Shown here piece by piece: positions 1 through 6,420 of a stretch of 9,831 bases of DNA. Below the pieces are notes generated by a model. The model worked only from the letters and a program-made list of their open reading frames with translations, was not told where the DNA came from and did not search any database. A program made the translations under genes and the position numbers. This stretch comes from Clostridiales bacterium (GTDB lineage: Bacteria; Bacillota; Clostridia; Oscillospirales; CAG-272). The stretch is taken from NCBI GenBank assembly GCA_012511425.1, contig JAAZGC010000087.1:1-9831 (forward strand), read 5' to 3'. How positions within the stretch are numbered: position 1 is the stretch's first letter; every line of letters starts with the position of its first letter.

Positions 1-732
1 AAGGTTTCCTGCGTGGAAAGATATTATATCCCGGGCGTAAAGTCTCTTGAGGAAAACGGCGTTATGGCAGGATATGTAATTTTCGACAACGATCAGTATG
101 AAGCATCTTTAAAAGGCGGGCCTCACGAAAAAGAACCGTCTTACATTAAAGAGCTGAACGGCACCGGACTCAAAATCGCACTGCTTGATTTAGGAGATAA
201 GCATAACCTGATCCGTTCGCTTACAGCCAGAGGCTGCGATGTCGAAGTCTTTCCCGCCCGAACGGAAGCCCGTGAGATTTTATCCTCGCATCCGAACGGA
301 ATAGTTATCTCTAACGGCCCGGGAGACCCGAAGGACTGCGAATCTATCGTAAAAGAGATCAAGAAGCTGTATGACGGCAATATTCCGATTTTCGCCATGT
401 CTCTCGGTCATCAGCTGATGGCGCTTGCCGTAGGTGCAAATACAGTTAAGATGAAACACGGACACCGGGGCGGAAATCATCCGGTCAAAGACATTTCAAA
501 CGGCCGAGTTTATATAACATCGCAAAATCACGGTTATGCCGTAGACAGCGGCAGCATCGACAACGATATCGCCTCTCCATCTTTTATTAACGTTAATGAC
601 GGCAGCAACGAAGGATTGAAATATATTCACAAAAATATCTTCACGGTACAGTTCCAGCCTGAAACCAGTGTTTCTCCGCAGGGTGCCGGATACATTATTG
701 ATATGTTCATCGACCGTATAAAAAACAGCTGA
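1..732 (+). CDS. carA: Carbamoyl-phosphate synthase small subunit, 3' part, with degenerate glutaminase site
   Basis: The small subunit of carbamoyl-phosphate synthase normally hydrolyses glutamine and passes ammonia to CarB for pyrimidine and arginine synthesis. The frame is open from base 1, so the gene begins outside the window; the GTG at 13 is not a convincing start because the end of the N-terminal domain precedes the amidotransferase domain here. Numbering residues from that GTG, class I amidotransferase landmarks are clear: SNGPGDP, LGHQ, HRGGNHPVKD and TSQNHGYAVD. Two catalytic residues are missing. The nucleophile Cys of the usual G-I-C-L-G-H-Q is Ser130 (A-M-S-L-G-H-Q, codon 400-402), and the His of the usual H-P-E is Gln215 (F-Q-P-E, codon 655-657); the Glu217 is kept. 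The D-T-R-x-L motif usual before the E-x-G-x-M-x-G segment is also absent. The reading frame is otherwise intact. It ends 67 bases before carB. CarA identity is secure; loss of glutaminase activity is inferred from the residues. Confidence 0.93.
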   Translation, partial: KVSCVERYYIPGVKSLEENGVMAGYVIFDNDQYEASLKGGPHEKEPSYIKELNGTGLKIALLDLGDKHNLIRSLTARGCDVEVFPARTEAREILSSHPNGIVISNGPGDPKDCESIVKEIKKLYDGNIPIFAMSLGHQLMALAVGANTVKMKHGHRGGNHPVKDISNGRVYITSQNHGYAVDSGSIDNDIASPSFINVNDGSNEGLKYIHKNIFTVQFQPETSVSPQGAGYIIDMFIDRIKNS

Positions 733-789
733 AGCTTAATAATTTTACCCCGACTTCAGTTAATTGATTTAATTTAAACGCTTCGGCGC

Positions 790-794
790 GGAGG
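790..794 (+). promoter_or_regulatory. Ribosome binding site of carB-dapF
   Basis: GGAGG lies five bases before the ATG at 800 and fixes this start, which gives the usual CarB N-terminus (M-P-K-N followed by the I-G-S-G-P-I-V-I-G-Q motif). No terminator or promoter was recognised in the 733-799 gap, so co-transcription with carA is likely. Confidence 0.75.
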
Positions 795-799
795 ATAAA

Positions 800-3700
800 A
801 TGCCAAAGAATCCAGAAATTAAGAAAGTAATGGTTATCGGCTCCGGACCCATAGTTATCGGACAAGCCGCTGAATTTGACTATTCGGGAACTCAGGCCTG
901 CCGTTCACTTAAAGAAGAAGGAATCGAAGTCTGCCTCGTCAACTCAAACCCTGCCACAATAATGACGGACAGAGAGATTGCCGATCAGATATATATCGAA
1001 CCGCTGAATATAAAAACCCTCGAGAAGATAATAATAAAAGAAAAACCGGACAGCATACTGCCTACACTCGGCGGACAAGCCGGATTAAACTTAGGCATCG
1101 AGCTTGCCGAATCAGGTTTTCTTGAAGCCCATAAAGTGCGGCTTTTGGGAACGACCGCTCTTACGATAAAGAAATCCGAAGACCGCCTCGCCTTCAAAGA
1201 AGCGATGGAAAAGATAGGCGAACCATGCGCACCTTCCCGTATCGTCGAAAACATCCCCGACGGTGTAGCTTTTGCCGAAACAATCGGCTATCCGGTAGTT
1301 CTTCGCCCGGCATATACGCTCGGCGGAACGGGCGGCGGAATTGCACACGACCTTGACGAACTAAAAGACATACTTGAAACCGGTCTGCGTCTTTCGAGAG
1401 TCGGCCAGGTGCTTGTCGAACGCTGCATTTCAGGCTGGAAGGAAATAGAGTACGAAGTTATCCGCGACGCTTCCGGCAACTGCATAACCGTTTGCAACAT
1501 GGAGAATATCGACCCTGTCGGTATTCATACCGGTGACAGCATAGTTGTCGCACCTGCCCAGACTCTCTCAGACAAAGAGTGTGCAATGCTGCGTTCCGCT
1601 GCATTCAATATTGTGAATGAGCTTCAGATCACCGGCGGCTGCAACGTCCAGTTCGCCCTTCATCCGACGAGCTTCGAATATTATGTTATCGAAGTAAACC
1701 CCCGCGTTTCCCGATCATCCGCGCTCGCTTCAAAAGCGACCGGTTATCCCATTGCAAAAGTTACCGCAAAAATAGCTGTCGGATACCGTCTCGACGAGAT
1801 CGTAAATGCGGTTACCGGCAAAACTTTCGCAAGTTTTGAACCTGCGATAGATTATATCGCGCTGAAATTTCCGAGATGGCCTTTCGATAAATTCGTCTAC
1901 GCAAAGCGCGAACTCGGCACTCAGATGAAGGCAACCGGCGAAGTCATGTCGATAGCCGACTCCTTTGAAATGGCGCTGATGAAAGCGATAAGAGGCGTTG
2001 AAATATCTCTCGATACGCTAAATCTTCCGAAACTTTCTAAAAAGACCGATGAAGAACTCCGTTTGATCTGCAAAAACGCCACAGACCAAAGACTTTTCGC
2101 GGTTTATGAGCTGATCAAAAGAGGTGTATCGCTTGACGAACTTCATCTCCTTACAATGATTGACAAATGGTTCCTCTTTAAGCTCAGAAATTTCGCAGAA
2201 TTCGAAAATGATATAAGCGGCAAAGAGCTGACAAACGACAGCTATATCAAGGGAAAGCGTTTCGGATATACCGATTCTGCCCTCGAAAGAATATCCGGCT
2301 CCCGCGTTCCGTTTACACTTGTCCCCGATTATCGGATGGTTGACACCTGCGCCGCCGAGTATGAAGCTCAGACACCGTATTTCTACGGAAGCTTCAACGA
2401 GCCTGGCAACGGAGGTGGCAACGAAGCACTCCCGTTTATAAATCGCTCGAAAAAAAAGAGAGTAATTGTTTTAGGTTCAGGACCCATCCGCATAGGGCAG
2501 GGAATTGAGTTCGATTACGCTTCTGTTCATTGTGTATGGTCATTAAAGCAGCTCGGATATGAAGTAATTATTATAAACAACAACCCGGAAACCGTATCAA
2601 CCGACTTTGATACCTCCGACCGGCTTTATTTCGAGCCGCTGTCGCCGGAAGATGTTATGAATATCATCAACATCGAAAAACCGGTTGGTGTCGTTGTCGC
2701 TTTCGGCGGTCAGACAGCCATAAAACTTACCAAAACGCTAGCCCGCAATAATGTCCGTATATTAGGTTCATCCGCAAATTCAATCGATATGGCGGAAGAC
2801 AGAGAGCGTTTCGATGAACTGCTGTCCCGACTTAATATAGCGCGCGCCGAAGGCGCCACCGTAATGACTTTGGAAGAAGCGCTGGCGGCGGCGAATAAAA
2901 TTTCCTACCCCGTGCTTATTCGTCCGTCATATGTGCTGGGCGGCCAGAATATGATAATCGCATATTCCGACGAAGATGTAACGGAATATATGAATATAAT
3001 CCTGTCGCAGAAGATCGACAATCCGGTGTTGATTGATAAATATATCAGCGGCATAGAGATCGAAGTCGATGCCATCTGCGACGGTAAAAACATACTCATT
3101 CCCGGCATTATGGAGCATATCGAGCGCACCGGTATTCACAGCGGAGACTCGATAGCCGTATACCCGGCTCCGCATATAAATGACGAACTTGCCGACACCG
3201 TCATGAAAGTAACCGAAAAGCTCTGCCACGGGCTTGACGCGATAGGACTTGTAAACCTTCAATATATAATCAAAGACGGCAAGCTGTATGTTATTGAAGT
3301 TAACCCTCGTGCATCAAGAACCGTACCATATATTTCAAAGGTAACCGGAGTGCCGATGATCGATCTTGCGGTCAGGGCTTCCTTCGGCGAAAAGCTTGAG
3401 GATATGGGATACGGTACCGGTATATATAAGGTTTCGCCTTATGTCTGCTGCAAAGTTCCGGTATTCAGCTTCGAGAAATTAACCAATGTCGATACTGCAC
3501 TCGGACCGGAGATGAAATCAACCGGTGAGGTTCTTGGCATCGGAAAGAGCCTTCAGGAAGCTCTGTTCAAAGGACTGATAGCTTCCGGCTCAAAGATGAA
3601 AAAAAGCGGCGGAGTCTTCCTTTCGGTCAGAGATCAGGATAAAAAAGAAGTCGGCGAAATTGCCGAAAAATTCTATAATTTGGGTTTCAAGCTTTATGCG

Positions 3701-4864
3701 ACAGCCGGCACCGCAGATCTCATTAACCGCAAAGGCATGGAAGTCGAGGTGGTCGGAAAAATTCACGAGACCGATGTTTCCTCGGGTTATCAGACAGTTA
3801 TTAATCTGCTTGATAACGGCTCGATCAGCTATGTAATATCAACATCCACCAAGGGCCGCGACCCGGCTCGCGACTCTGTAAGGATCCGCCGAAAAGCTAC
3901 CCAGCTTGAGATCCCCTGCCTTACATCTCCCGATACCGCCAACGCCATCGCAGACTCGCTGATGAGCCGTTTCTCCGAAATAAACACCGAAATAGTTGAT
4001 CTGAATTCGATGCGGGCAAAAAAGCAGAAACTTAAATTCACCAAAATGCATGGCTGCGGCAACGACTATATCTACATCAACTGCTTCAATCAGGAAGTTC
4101 AGGCTCCCGAGTCGCTTTCGGTTATGCTTTCCGACCGTCATATTGGTATCGGCGGAGACGGCATTATTTTAATCGGTCCCTCCGATATCGCCGATGCAAA
4201 GATGAGAATCTTCAACACCGATGGTTCCGAAGGAAAGATGTGCGGAAACGGCATCCGCTGTGTCGCAAAATATCTTTACGATAACTTTATCGTGCATAAA
4301 CTGAGAATGAGGATCGAGACCCTTTCCGGAGTCCTCAGCCTTAAGCTGTCAACAATGCACGGACTTGTTTCTCATGTAAATGTTGATATGGGCAAAGTTA
4401 TCCTCGAACCGGAACGAATACCCGTCAAACTGACCGGTGACAGTATTGTCGACCGTGCGGTTGTCATAGGCGATAAAACATGGAACATTACCTGCGTTTC
4501 CGTCGGCAACCCGCACTGTGTTGTTTTCTGCGAAGGCATCGATAAGTTGGATCTTGAAAAGATAGGTCCGATGTTTGAACATAATCCCATTTTCCCGGAG
4601 CGTGTGAATACCGAATTCATTGAAGTTATTGACGAGCATACACTGAAAATGAGAGTTTGGGAAAGAGGCAGCGGAGAGACTATGGCATGCGGCACCGGCG
4701 CCTGTGCGTCGGCTGTTGCGGCAGTCCTGAATAAATACTGCCCGAAAGGGGAAGATATCAACGTTATTCTTCGAGGCGGCGTTCTCGTTATCAATTACAG
4801 CAGAGAAAATGTCTTCATGACCGGCCCCTGCGTAAAGGTATATGAGGGTGAAGTCGAAATATAA
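800..4864 (+). CDS. carB: Carbamoyl-phosphate synthase large subunit fused to diaminopimelate epimerase (CarB-DapF)
   Basis: CarB makes carbamoyl phosphate from bicarbonate, ammonia and two ATP. The N-terminal 1070 residues form a complete CarB of the usual length. The first synthetase half (about 1-400) has E-V-N-P-R-V-S-R with metal/ATP ligands E298 and N300. The oligomerisation region follows. The second half (about 554-935) repeats I-G-S/L-G-S-G-P and E-V-N-P-R-A-S-R with E833 and N835. The MGS-like allosteric domain (about 938-1065) has T-A-G-T at 968-971 but Ser1014 where the UMP-site Asn is usual. After a short basic linker (M-R-A-K-K-Q-K), residues 1078-1354 are a full-length DapF, the enzyme that converts LL- to meso-diaminopimelate. 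Both catalytic cysteines are present: C1148 in C-G-N-G and C1297 in A-C-G-T-G. No stop, ribosome site or usable DapF start lies at the junction, so one polypeptide is predicted. Each domain assignment is secure; that both are active in one protein is inference. Confidence 0.95.
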   Translation: MPKNPEIKKVMVIGSGPIVIGQAAEFDYSGTQACRSLKEEGIEVCLVNSNPATIMTDREIADQIYIEPLNIKTLEKIIIKEKPDSILPTLGGQAGLNLGIELAESGFLEAHKVRLLGTTALTIKKSEDRLAFKEAMEKIGEPCAPSRIVENIPDGVAFAETIGYPVVLRPAYTLGGTGGGIAHDLDELKDILETGLRLSRVGQVLVERCISGWKEIEYEVIRDASGNCITVCNMENIDPVGIHTGDSIVVAPAQTLSDKECAMLRSAAFNIVNELQITGGCNVQFALHPTSFEYYVIEVNPRVSRSSALASKATGYPIAKVTAKIAVGYRLDEIVNAVTGKTFASFEPAIDYIALKFPRWPFDKFVYAKRELGTQMKATGEVMSIADSFEMALMKAIRGVEISLDTLNLPKLSKKTDEELRLICKNATDQRLFAVYELIKRGVSLDELHLLTMIDKWFLFKLRNFAEFENDISGKELTNDSYIKGKRFGYTDSALERISGSRVPFTLVPDYRMVDTCAAEYEAQTPYFYGSFNEPGNGGGNEALPFINRSKKKRVIVLGSGPIRIGQGIEFDYASVHCVWSLKQLGYEVIIINNNPETVSTDFDTSDRLYFEPLSPEDVMNIINIEKPVGVVVAFGGQTAIKLTKTLARNNVRILGSSANSIDMAEDRERFDELLSRLNIARAEGATVMTLEEALAAANKISYPVLIRPSYVLGGQNMIIAYSDEDVTEYMNIILSQKIDNPVLIDKYISGIEIEVDAICDGKNILIPGIMEHIERTGIHSGDSIAVYPAPHINDELADTVMKVTEKLCHGLDAIGLVNLQYIIKDGKLYVIEVNPRASRTVPYISKVTGVPMIDLAVRASFGEKLEDMGYGTGIYKVSPYVCCKVPVFSFEKLTNVDTALGPEMKSTGEVLGIGKSLQEALFKGLIASGSKMKKSGGVFLSVRDQDKKEVGEIAEKFYNLGFKLYATAGTADLINRKGMEVEVVGKIHETDVSSGYQTVINLLDNGSISYVISTSTKGRDPARDSVRIRRKATQLEIPCLTSPDTANAIADSLMSRFSEINTEIVDLNSMRAKKQKLKFTKMHGCGNDYIYINCFNQEVQAPESLSVMLSDRHIGIGGDGIILIGPSDIADAKMRIFNTDGSEGKMCGNGIRCVAKYLYDNFIVHKLRMRIETLSGVLSLKLSTMHGLVSHVNVDMGKVILEPERIPVKLTGDSIVDRAVVIGDKTWNITCVSVGNPHCVVFCEGIDKLDLEKIGPMFEHNPIFPERVNTEFIEVIDEHTLKMRVWERGSGETMACGTGACASAVAAVLNKYCPKGEDINVILRGGVLVINYSRENVFMTGPCVKVYEGEVEI
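4031..4864 (+). other. dapF: DapF (diaminopimelate epimerase) domain within the CarB-DapF fusion
   Basis: This is the C-terminal epimerase portion of the fused gene. It begins L-K-F-T-K-M-H-G-C-G-N-D-Y, where free DapF proteins start M-K-F-x-K-M-H-G; the expected start codon is CTT here, which cannot initiate. At about 277 residues it matches the length of stand-alone DapF. It keeps the N-terminal G-N-D, the first catalytic cysteine (C-G-N-G-I-R-C), the V-G-N-P-H-C segment, the E-R-G-S-G-E-T motif and the second catalytic cysteine (A-C-G-T-G-A-C). An internal ATG at 4010 could in principle give a free DapF, but nothing like a ribosome site precedes it. Its product, meso-diaminopimelate, feeds lysine synthesis and DAP-type peptidoglycan. 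Confidence 0.9.
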
Positions 4865-4915
4865 TATATAATTCAACACAAACCGCTTTATCGCATCAAC
4901 GCCTTTCAAAAGCAC

Positions 4916-4921
4916 AGGAGG
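4916..4921 (+). promoter_or_regulatory. Ribosome binding site of the Crp/Fnr-family regulator
   Basis: AGGAGG lies nine bases before the ATG at 4931 and supports that start. Two TATAAT hexamers (4860-4865 and 4867-4872) overlap or follow the end of carB-dapF, but no matching -35 element was found. Whether the regulator has its own promoter or is read through from carB-dapF is open. Confidence 0.7.
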
Positions 4922-4930
4922 ATTAACACT

Positions 4931-5596
4931 ATGCCTGTTGTAGATGATTATCTTCATCTGCTGCCATATTGGGATAAGCTGTCTGAGACGGAAAAAGACT
5001 TTGTTAAAGCCAATTCGGCAATTCATTCTTATGACAAAGACCGGGTAATTCAGGGATATTCAGATTCCTGTTTGGGTATGATCTATGTCATAAAGGGTTC
5101 CATCCGCGTCCTGATGATTTCCGAAGAGGGAAGAGAAATAACCCTTTTCCGTCTGAACAGCGGCGATTCCTGCATACTTTCCGCCGCCTGCGTTCTCAGC
5201 CAGATCACCTGCGATACACAGATGATCGCTGCCGAAAACATCGAAATTGTTGTCGTTAATCCCCAAGCATACAGCAGTCTCATGAATAAAAATCTCGAGG
5301 TCAGGTGTTTTACTTACGAGTTGGCAACCGAAAGATTCTCGACTGTTGTATTTGTACTCCAGCAGATTATTTTTGCACGGTTCGACCAGAGACTTGCGGG
5401 ATTCCTGCTTGAATATTATGACAGAACAGGTCTAAACAAACTCAAAATGACCCAGGAAGCGATAGCTGTAGAAGTTAATACGGCAAGAGAAGTCGTTGCA
5501 AGGATGCTGAAGCAGTTCGCTTCAGACGGACTGATTGAAATGAACCGCGGAAGCATTACCTTTAAAGATATCGAAGGCTTAAGAATGCTTATATGA
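4931..5596 (+). CDS. Crp/Fnr-family transcriptional regulator
   Basis: This 221-residue protein has the standard family layout: an N-terminal cyclic-nucleotide-binding-like beta-barrel (about 10-120, with Y-V-I-K-G-S-I-R-V and the F-R-L-N-S-G-D-S-C turn), a dimerisation helix (about 125-160), and a C-terminal winged helix-turn-helix (about 165-221). The recognition helix reads T-A-R-E-V-V-A-R, so R186, E187 and R191 sit where CRP uses R-E-x-x-x-R to read GTGA half-sites. The barrel lacks the usual CRP cAMP-pocket motif and the N-terminal cysteine cluster of Fnr, so it is neither classical CRP nor Fnr. Five cysteines (47, 81, 87, 94, 125) lie in or near the sensor domain and could be redox-responsive, but this is speculation. 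It sits directly upstream of a thiol/sulfur redox locus with two GTGAC-N3-GTCAC promoter sites, making local control likely. It is followed at once by a terminator. The effector is unknown. Confidence 0.92.
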   Translation: MPVVDDYLHLLPYWDKLSETEKDFVKANSAIHSYDKDRVIQGYSDSCLGMIYVIKGSIRVLMISEEGREITLFRLNSGDSCILSAACVLSQITCDTQMIAAENIEIVVVNPQAYSSLMNKNLEVRCFTYELATERFSTVVFVLQQIIFARFDQRLAGFLLEYYDRTGLNKLKMTQEAIAVEVNTAREVVARMLKQFASDGLIEMNRGSITFKDIEGLRMLI

Positions 5597-5611
5597 ATTA
5601 AATGTATGAAT

Positions 5612-5643
5612 AACAAAAAACACCGCCCCCGGTGTTTTTTGTT
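5612..5643 (+). terminator. Intrinsic terminator after the regulator gene
   Basis: A perfect 14-bp stem (5612-5625 pairs with 5630-5643) encloses a CCCC loop. The stem has a GC-rich top (CACCG/CGGTG) and an A-run/T-run base, with the T-rich tail built into the 3' arm. It lies 16 bases after the regulator's stop codon and ends just before the first operator. The A-run on the 5' side means it could also work on the opposite strand. It separates the carA/carB-dapF/regulator block from the redox locus. Confidence 0.9.
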
Positions 5644-5646
5644 TTG

Positions 5647-5662
5647 TGTGACTCGGTCACGG
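5647..5662 (+). promoter_or_regulatory. Operator 1: CRP-type palindrome upstream of the TlpA-like gene
   Basis: TGTGACTCGGTCACGG contains GTGAC-TCG-GTCAC, a perfect 5-bp inverted repeat at 5648-5660 with centre at 5654. The identical 16 bases occur again at 6354-6369. With the -10 box at 5683-5688 the centre falls at about -41, the class II activator position, and no recognisable -35 box is present. The half-site GTGA fits the recognition helix of the adjacent regulator. Binding itself is inferred. Confidence 0.82.
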
Positions 5663-5682
5663 AAAATAAACATTAAATCGTA

Positions 5683-5693
5683 TATAATATAAT
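5683..5693 (+). promoter_or_regulatory. -10 element of promoter P1
   Basis: TATAATATAAT contains a consensus -10 hexamer at 5683-5688, exactly 22 bases after the palindrome. The same 11 bases occur at the same distance in promoter P2, while the intervening bases are unrelated. The predicted transcript start is near 5695, giving a leader of about 70 bases before the TlpA-like gene. No convincing riboswitch or hairpin was seen in that leader. Confidence 0.75.
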
Positions 5694-5764
5694 TAAAGCT
5701 TGAGGCATTCCGGATTGTTCAAAATAACATTTCGGAAAAACCCCAAAAAAATGAGAGGTATATT

Positions 5765-6343
5765 ATGAAGAAGAAGATAATTATAATGCTGTCGGTTTTA
5801 GCTTTAACTGCTTCATCGTTTTTCTACAGCTGCGGCGATAAGCCGGCTGAAACAGTAGATGCCGGTGATTCGGTTGAACAGGGCGAAACCGCATCTGGAA
5901 ATGCTGCAGGAAGTGCTGTAACCAACACCGCCCCGGATTTTACGGTCAAGGATTCGGATGACAATAATGTTAAGCTTTCCGATAAATTCGGTAAACCGAT
6001 AATCGTCAATATGTGGGCTACCTGGTGCGGACCCTGTCTTGCGGAGTTGCCGGCATTCAATAAACTGGCACAAACCTACAAAGACGATATTACCTTTATG
6101 ATGGTAAATCTGACGGACGGTTCTTATGATACCGTTGATGCGGTAAAGGAATTCGCTGATAATAACGGTTATACCTTCCCGGTATATTACGACACCGAGG
6201 CGAATGCTTCCAACGCCTACAGCGTTTTTTCAATTCCGCTGACGATCTTCATTGACGAGAACGGAAATGTAAAAGAACAGCACACCGGTACAATGAGCGA
6301 AGAAGTCCTGCAAGGTTATATTGATGATCTTCTGAAAAAATAA
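5765..6343 (+). CDS. TlpA/ResA-like thioredoxin-fold lipoprotein
   Basis: This 192-residue protein is a predicted membrane-anchored extracytoplasmic thiol-disulfide oxidoreductase. It starts with a lysine-rich n-region and hydrophobic core, then F-Y-S-C with Cys23 as the probable lipidated residue; the -3 position is aromatic, so the lipobox is non-ideal. A Ser/Gly/Glu-rich linker (about 24-55) precedes the thioredoxin domain, which opens with A-P-D-F as in TlpA/ResA/AhpC-type proteins. The active site is W-C-G-P-C (C88, C91) and the cis-proline is P158 in S-I-P-L-T. The insertion between strand and helix typical of the TlpA family fits the length. GAGAGG lies six bases before the ATG. It stands alone behind promoter P1, with promoter P2 starting 11 bases after its stop codon. 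It may reduce outside thiols or the neighbouring rhodanese lipoprotein; its electron donor is not visible here. Confidence 0.92.
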   Translation: MKKKIIIMLSVLALTASSFFYSCGDKPAETVDAGDSVEQGETASGNAAGSAVTNTAPDFTVKDSDDNNVKLSDKFGKPIIVNMWATWCGPCLAELPAFNKLAQTYKDDITFMMVNLTDGSYDTVDAVKEFADNNGYTFPVYYDTEANASNAYSVFSIPLTIFIDENGNVKEQHTGTMSEEVLQGYIDDLLKK

Positions 6344-6353
6344 TGCCTTGTAA

Positions 6354-6369
6354 TGTGACTCGGTCACGG
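6354..6369 (+). promoter_or_regulatory. Operator 2: CRP-type palindrome upstream of the FTR-rhodanese-thioredoxin operon
   Basis: The 16 bases TGTGACTCGGTCACGG are identical to operator 1. The inverted repeat GTGAC-TCG-GTCAC spans 6355-6367 with centre at 6361. The centre falls at about -41 relative to the start predicted from the -10 box at 6390-6395. The flanks differ from operator 1, so this is a conserved site and not part of a longer duplicated segment. Confidence 0.82.
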
Positions 6370-6389
6370 TAATCCTGGCACAAACATGG

Positions 6390-6400
6390 TATAATATAAT
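6390..6400 (+). promoter_or_regulatory. -10 element of promoter P2
   Basis: TATAATATAAT starts 22 bases after the second palindrome, the same spacing as in P1. The predicted transcript start is near 6402, leaving only about 19 bases before the ATG at 6421. That is just enough to hold the AAAGGCGG ribosome site (6405-6412). No -35 consensus is seen at the right distance, as expected for an activator-dependent promoter. Confidence 0.75.
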
Positions 6401-6420
6401 ACAGAAAGGCGGCTGATACA

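Noticed and set aside
13..15. GTG as the true start of carA
   Set aside because: The frame is open through base 1, no ribosome site is visible, and a CarA needs an N-terminal domain of roughly 120 or more residues before this point.
4010..4012. Internal ATG as a separate start for DapF
   Set aside because: No purine-rich ribosome site precedes it, and it lies within the coding end of CarB. It cannot be excluded, but nothing in the sequence supports it.
4018..4023. A run of six A's at the CarB-DapF junction that could hide a sequencing frameshift
   Set aside because: Adding one A would end CarB at a TAA overlapping the DapF start region, but DapF would still lack a usable start codon and ribosome site. 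Removing one A gives no nearby stop. The uninterrupted reading with homology on both sides is better explained by a real fusion.
4860..4872. Two TATAAT hexamers as a promoter for the regulator gene
   Set aside because: They overlap or abut the carB-dapF stop codon in an AT-rich stretch, no -35 box or palindrome is present at a suitable distance, and the evidence is too weak for a separate promoter call.
4349..5026. A long open frame on the minus strand across the end of carB-dapF (225 codons)
   Set aside because: It is antisense to well-conserved DapF sequence and the regulator start, and its product resembles nothing known. It is a by-product of codon bias on the plus strand.
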